DNA from: Alloyangia pacifica
Lineage (GTDB): Bacteria; Pseudomonadota; Alphaproteobacteria; Rhodobacterales; Rhodobacteraceae
NCBI RefSeq assembly: GCF_900116195.1
Contig: NZ_FOZW01000013.1
Span: 1-64,000, forward strand
Direction of reading: 5' to 3'
Length of the DNA stretch: 64,000 bases
The position numbers and the translations under genes were made by a program. A model generated the notes under the pieces. The model did no database searches, had not been told where the DNA came from, and saw nothing but the letters and a program-made list of their open reading frames with translations. Below, in pieces: positions 62,086-64,000 of the stretch. Every line of letters begins with the position of its first letter. The first letter of the stretch is position 1.

Positions 62086-64000
62086 ACGATTCCTTCATTT
62101 CGACCGATACGCCAGTCGATCTCACCAATTGCGACCGCGAACCCATTCATCTGCTCGGCAACGTGCAGAGCTTCGCGGCGCTGGTCGCGATCTCGGCCGA
62201 TTGGATCGTGCAGCACGTCTCGCAAAACGCCGGAACGCTTCTTGGCCTTCAGGCCGAAGACCTGACCGGGCGGAGCTTCAGCGAGGTCATGCCGCGCGAA
62301 ACAGTGGAGGAACTGCGCGAGAAGCTGGGCGGCACCAGTCACGAGAACGCCGTGGCGCGGCTGTTCGGCTACGACGTCTTCGGCGACGGGCGGCTGTTCG
62401 ACATCAGTGCGCATCAGTCCGGTTCGAGCTTCATTTTCGAGTTCGAACCCAAGGTCCGCGTCGCCGAGCAGGACGAGCTGGCGCTGGTGACCCCCATGTT
62501 GCGGCGGGTGTCCTCGCAGAACGATCTGGCAGGGGCGTCGGAAGAGGCCGCCCGGCAACTGCGGGCGCTCACGGGGTTCGATCGGGTGATGGTCTATCAG
62601 TTTGGTCCCGAGGGCGATGGCACGGTCATCGCCGAGGCCAAGGACGGAGGGGATGCGGAAACCTATCTCGGACTGCATTTCCCGGCCTCCGACATCCCGC
62701 GGCAGGCGCGGGCGCTCTACAAGCGCAGCCTGCTGCGGCTGATCGCCGACGTTGACGACGATGTCTCGCCGATCGTGCCGCCGCAGAGTCCCGAGGGCCA
62801 GCCGCTCGATCTCTCGCTGGCCATGTCGCGCGCCGTCTCGCCGATCCACCTCGAATACCTGCGCAACATGAAGGTGCGGGCGTCGATGTCTGTGTCCATC
62901 GTCATCCGGGGCGAGCTCTGGGGGCTCTTTGCCTGCCATCATCGCGAGCCGCTGCACGTCGACTACCAGAGACGCACCGCCGTGGAGCTGCTGGCGCAGT
63001 TCTTCGCCTACGAGCTCGAGAGGCAGGAGGCGAGATCTACCAGCGACACCGTTGGCCGTGCGCAGCGTCTGCATGACCGCCTGATGATGCAGATGAGTTC
63101 CGGCGAGGGGCTGGCCGCCAGCCTGCCCAGCATCGCCCGCGAGATTCAGAAGGTGATCCCGCATGACGGCATCGCTCTCTATTCCGATGGTGACTACGTC
63201 GCCCAGGGACAGACCCCCTCCAAGGAGCAGTTCCAGACCATCGCGCGCTTTCTCAACACCGCCGCCGCGAGCCGGGTCTATGCCACGGACAGCCTCGTCG
63301 CGCGCCTGCCCTCGATGGAGGCGCTGAAGGCCGACTGCGCGGGCATCCTGGCAATCCCCGTGTCGCGCACGCCGCGCGATTACATCGTGCTCTTCCGCTC
63401 GGAAGTCGTGCGGCAGGTCAACTGGGCGGGCAACCCCAACAAGCCGGTCGAGGTCGGCCCGCTGGGCACGCGACTGACCCCGCGCAAGAGCTTCGAGCTT
63501 TGGAAGCAGGACGTTGCGGGCCGCTCGGAGAGCTGGTCGCCAACCGTTCTGAAGGCCGCCGAGGCGATCCGCGTGACCCTGCTCGAGGTGGTGCTCAAGC
63601 TCTCGGACGAGGTCAATGCCGAGCGCAAGCGGGCGCAGGACCAGCAGGAGCTGCTGATCGCCGAGCTCAATCACCGGGTGCGCAACGTGCTCGGGTTGAT
63701 CCGCTCGCTGGTGGGTCAGTCGCGACAGTCGGCGCATACCATCGAGGAGTTCACCGCGGCGGTCGACGGGCGCATCCACGCGCTGGCGCAGGCGCATGAC
63801 CAGCTGACCTCGACCGAGTGGCATCCGGTGGCGCTGCGCGAGCTGCTGGCCGTCGAATTGGGGGCCTATATCGCCGGTGAGGAACACCGCGTCGCGATCA
63901 CCGGCGCGCCCGTGCTGCTTGCGCCCGATGCCTTTTCCACCATGGCGCTGGTGCTGCACGAACTGGTGACCAACTCGGTCAAATACGGCGCGCTGTCGGT
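62082..64000 (+). CDS. bphP: Bacteriophytochrome histidine kinase (partial)
   Basis: The first 639 residues of a phytochrome, cut by the window end. Cys17 (LTNCDREPIHL) is the usual biliverdin attachment site. A PAS domain (about 20-110) and a GAF domain (about 130-310) follow, with PASDIPRQARALY (Asp204-Ile-Pro), SPIHLEYLRNM and CHHREP. The PHY domain (about 320-500) contains PRKSFELWKQDVAGRS. The kinase part starts LIAELNHRVRNVLGLIRSLV with phospho-acceptor His531, an HWE-type kinase. It senses red and far-red light. No response regulator is visible before the edge. Confidence 0.95.
   Translation, partial: MNDSFISTDTPVDLTNCDREPIHLLGNVQSFAALVAISADWIVQHVSQNAGTLLGLQAEDLTGRSFSEVMPRETVEELREKLGGTSHENAVARLFGYDVFGDGRLFDISAHQSGSSFIFEFEPKVRVAEQDELALVTPMLRRVSSQNDLAGASEEAARQLRALTGFDRVMVYQFGPEGDGTVIAEAKDGGDAETYLGLHFPASDIPRQARALYKRSLLRLIADVDDDVSPIVPPQSPEGQPLDLSLAMSRAVSPIHLEYLRNMKVRASMSVSIVIRGELWGLFACHHREPLHVDYQRRTAVELLAQFFAYELERQEARSTSDTVGRAQRLHDRLMMQMSSGEGLAASLPSIAREIQKVIPHDGIALYSDGDYVAQGQTPSKEQFQTIARFLNTAAASRVYATDSLVARLPSMEALKADCAGILAIPVSRTPRDYIVLFRSEVVRQVNWAGNPNKPVEVGPLGTRLTPRKSFELWKQDVAGRSESWSPTVLKAAEAIRVTLLEVVLKLSDEVNAERKRAQDQQELLIAELNHRVRNVLGLIRSLVGQSRQSAHTIEEFTAAVDGRIHALAQAHDQLTSTEWHPVALRELLAVELGAYIAGEEHRVAITGAPVLLAPDAFSTMALVLHELVTNSVKYGALS

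Noticed and set aside
62082-64000. Phytochrome lacking a chromophore site
   Set aside because: Cys17 and the PASDIP motif are both present, so it is an ordinary biliverdin-binding phytochrome.

Overview
The window is high-GC DNA with the gene content of a marine or soil alphaproteobacterium, most likely a Rhodobacteraceae (Roseobacter/Salipiger-like) chromosome. The clues are the 5S rRNA followed by tRNA-fMet, several TRAP transporters, a TTT transporter, a riboswitch-controlled thi operon in the order thiD-O-S-G-E-F, and a heme oxygenase-bacteriophytochrome pair with an HWE-type kinase. The placement is inferred from gene content, not from a phylogeny.

Layout. 1-1000: end of an rRNA operon (5S, tRNA-fMet), then an integration scar: the 3' end of a large serine recombinase gene running into the tRNA, joined to an IS3-family transposase fragment. 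1040-4865: an MFS transporter and a fused holin-like/cell-wall-active protein. 4866-7400: an AT-rich patch and decayed genes. 7408-13315: a compact five-gene minus-strand operon. It encodes a cyclooxygenase-type heme dioxygenase, a short P450-like protein, an Old Yellow Enzyme, a RoxA-like diheme cytochrome c and a small membrane protein, and it resembles a bacterial oxylipin pathway. 13742-23523: an MFS protein, a membrane metallophosphoesterase, the PaoABC molybdenum aldehyde oxidoreductase and a Kef-type antiporter.

23690-26315 is a minus-strand cassette with a peptide gene carrying five 14-residue repeats, a DUF6065-like protein and an MFS transporter. All nucleotide differences among the repeats are synonymous in the minus frame. 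This looks like a multi-core peptide natural-product locus.

26731-37946: aromatic and organic-acid catabolism (NTF2-like protein, IclR regulator, FMN reductase, TctCBA, hydroxyquinol-type intradiol dioxygenase), then a TRAP-amidase operon ending in a 53-residue membrane peptide. 38228-42650: thiamine operon and TPP riboswitch. 43103-43192: tRNA-Ser(GCT). 44178-51158: a secreted DUF3604 protein, then a DmpA-type aminopeptidase coupled to a PotABCD-type ABC importer, with a divergent RpiR regulator. 52160-60792: a LysR-linked TRAP operon with GST, CMD-family protein, LigI-like hydrolase, SDR and class III CoA-transferase, whose reading frames overlap at nearly every junction. 60944-64000: an RbsD/FucU mutarotase, heme oxygenase and a bacteriophytochrome cut by the window end.

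The two observations most worth following are the oxylipin-like operon and the repeat-peptide cassette.
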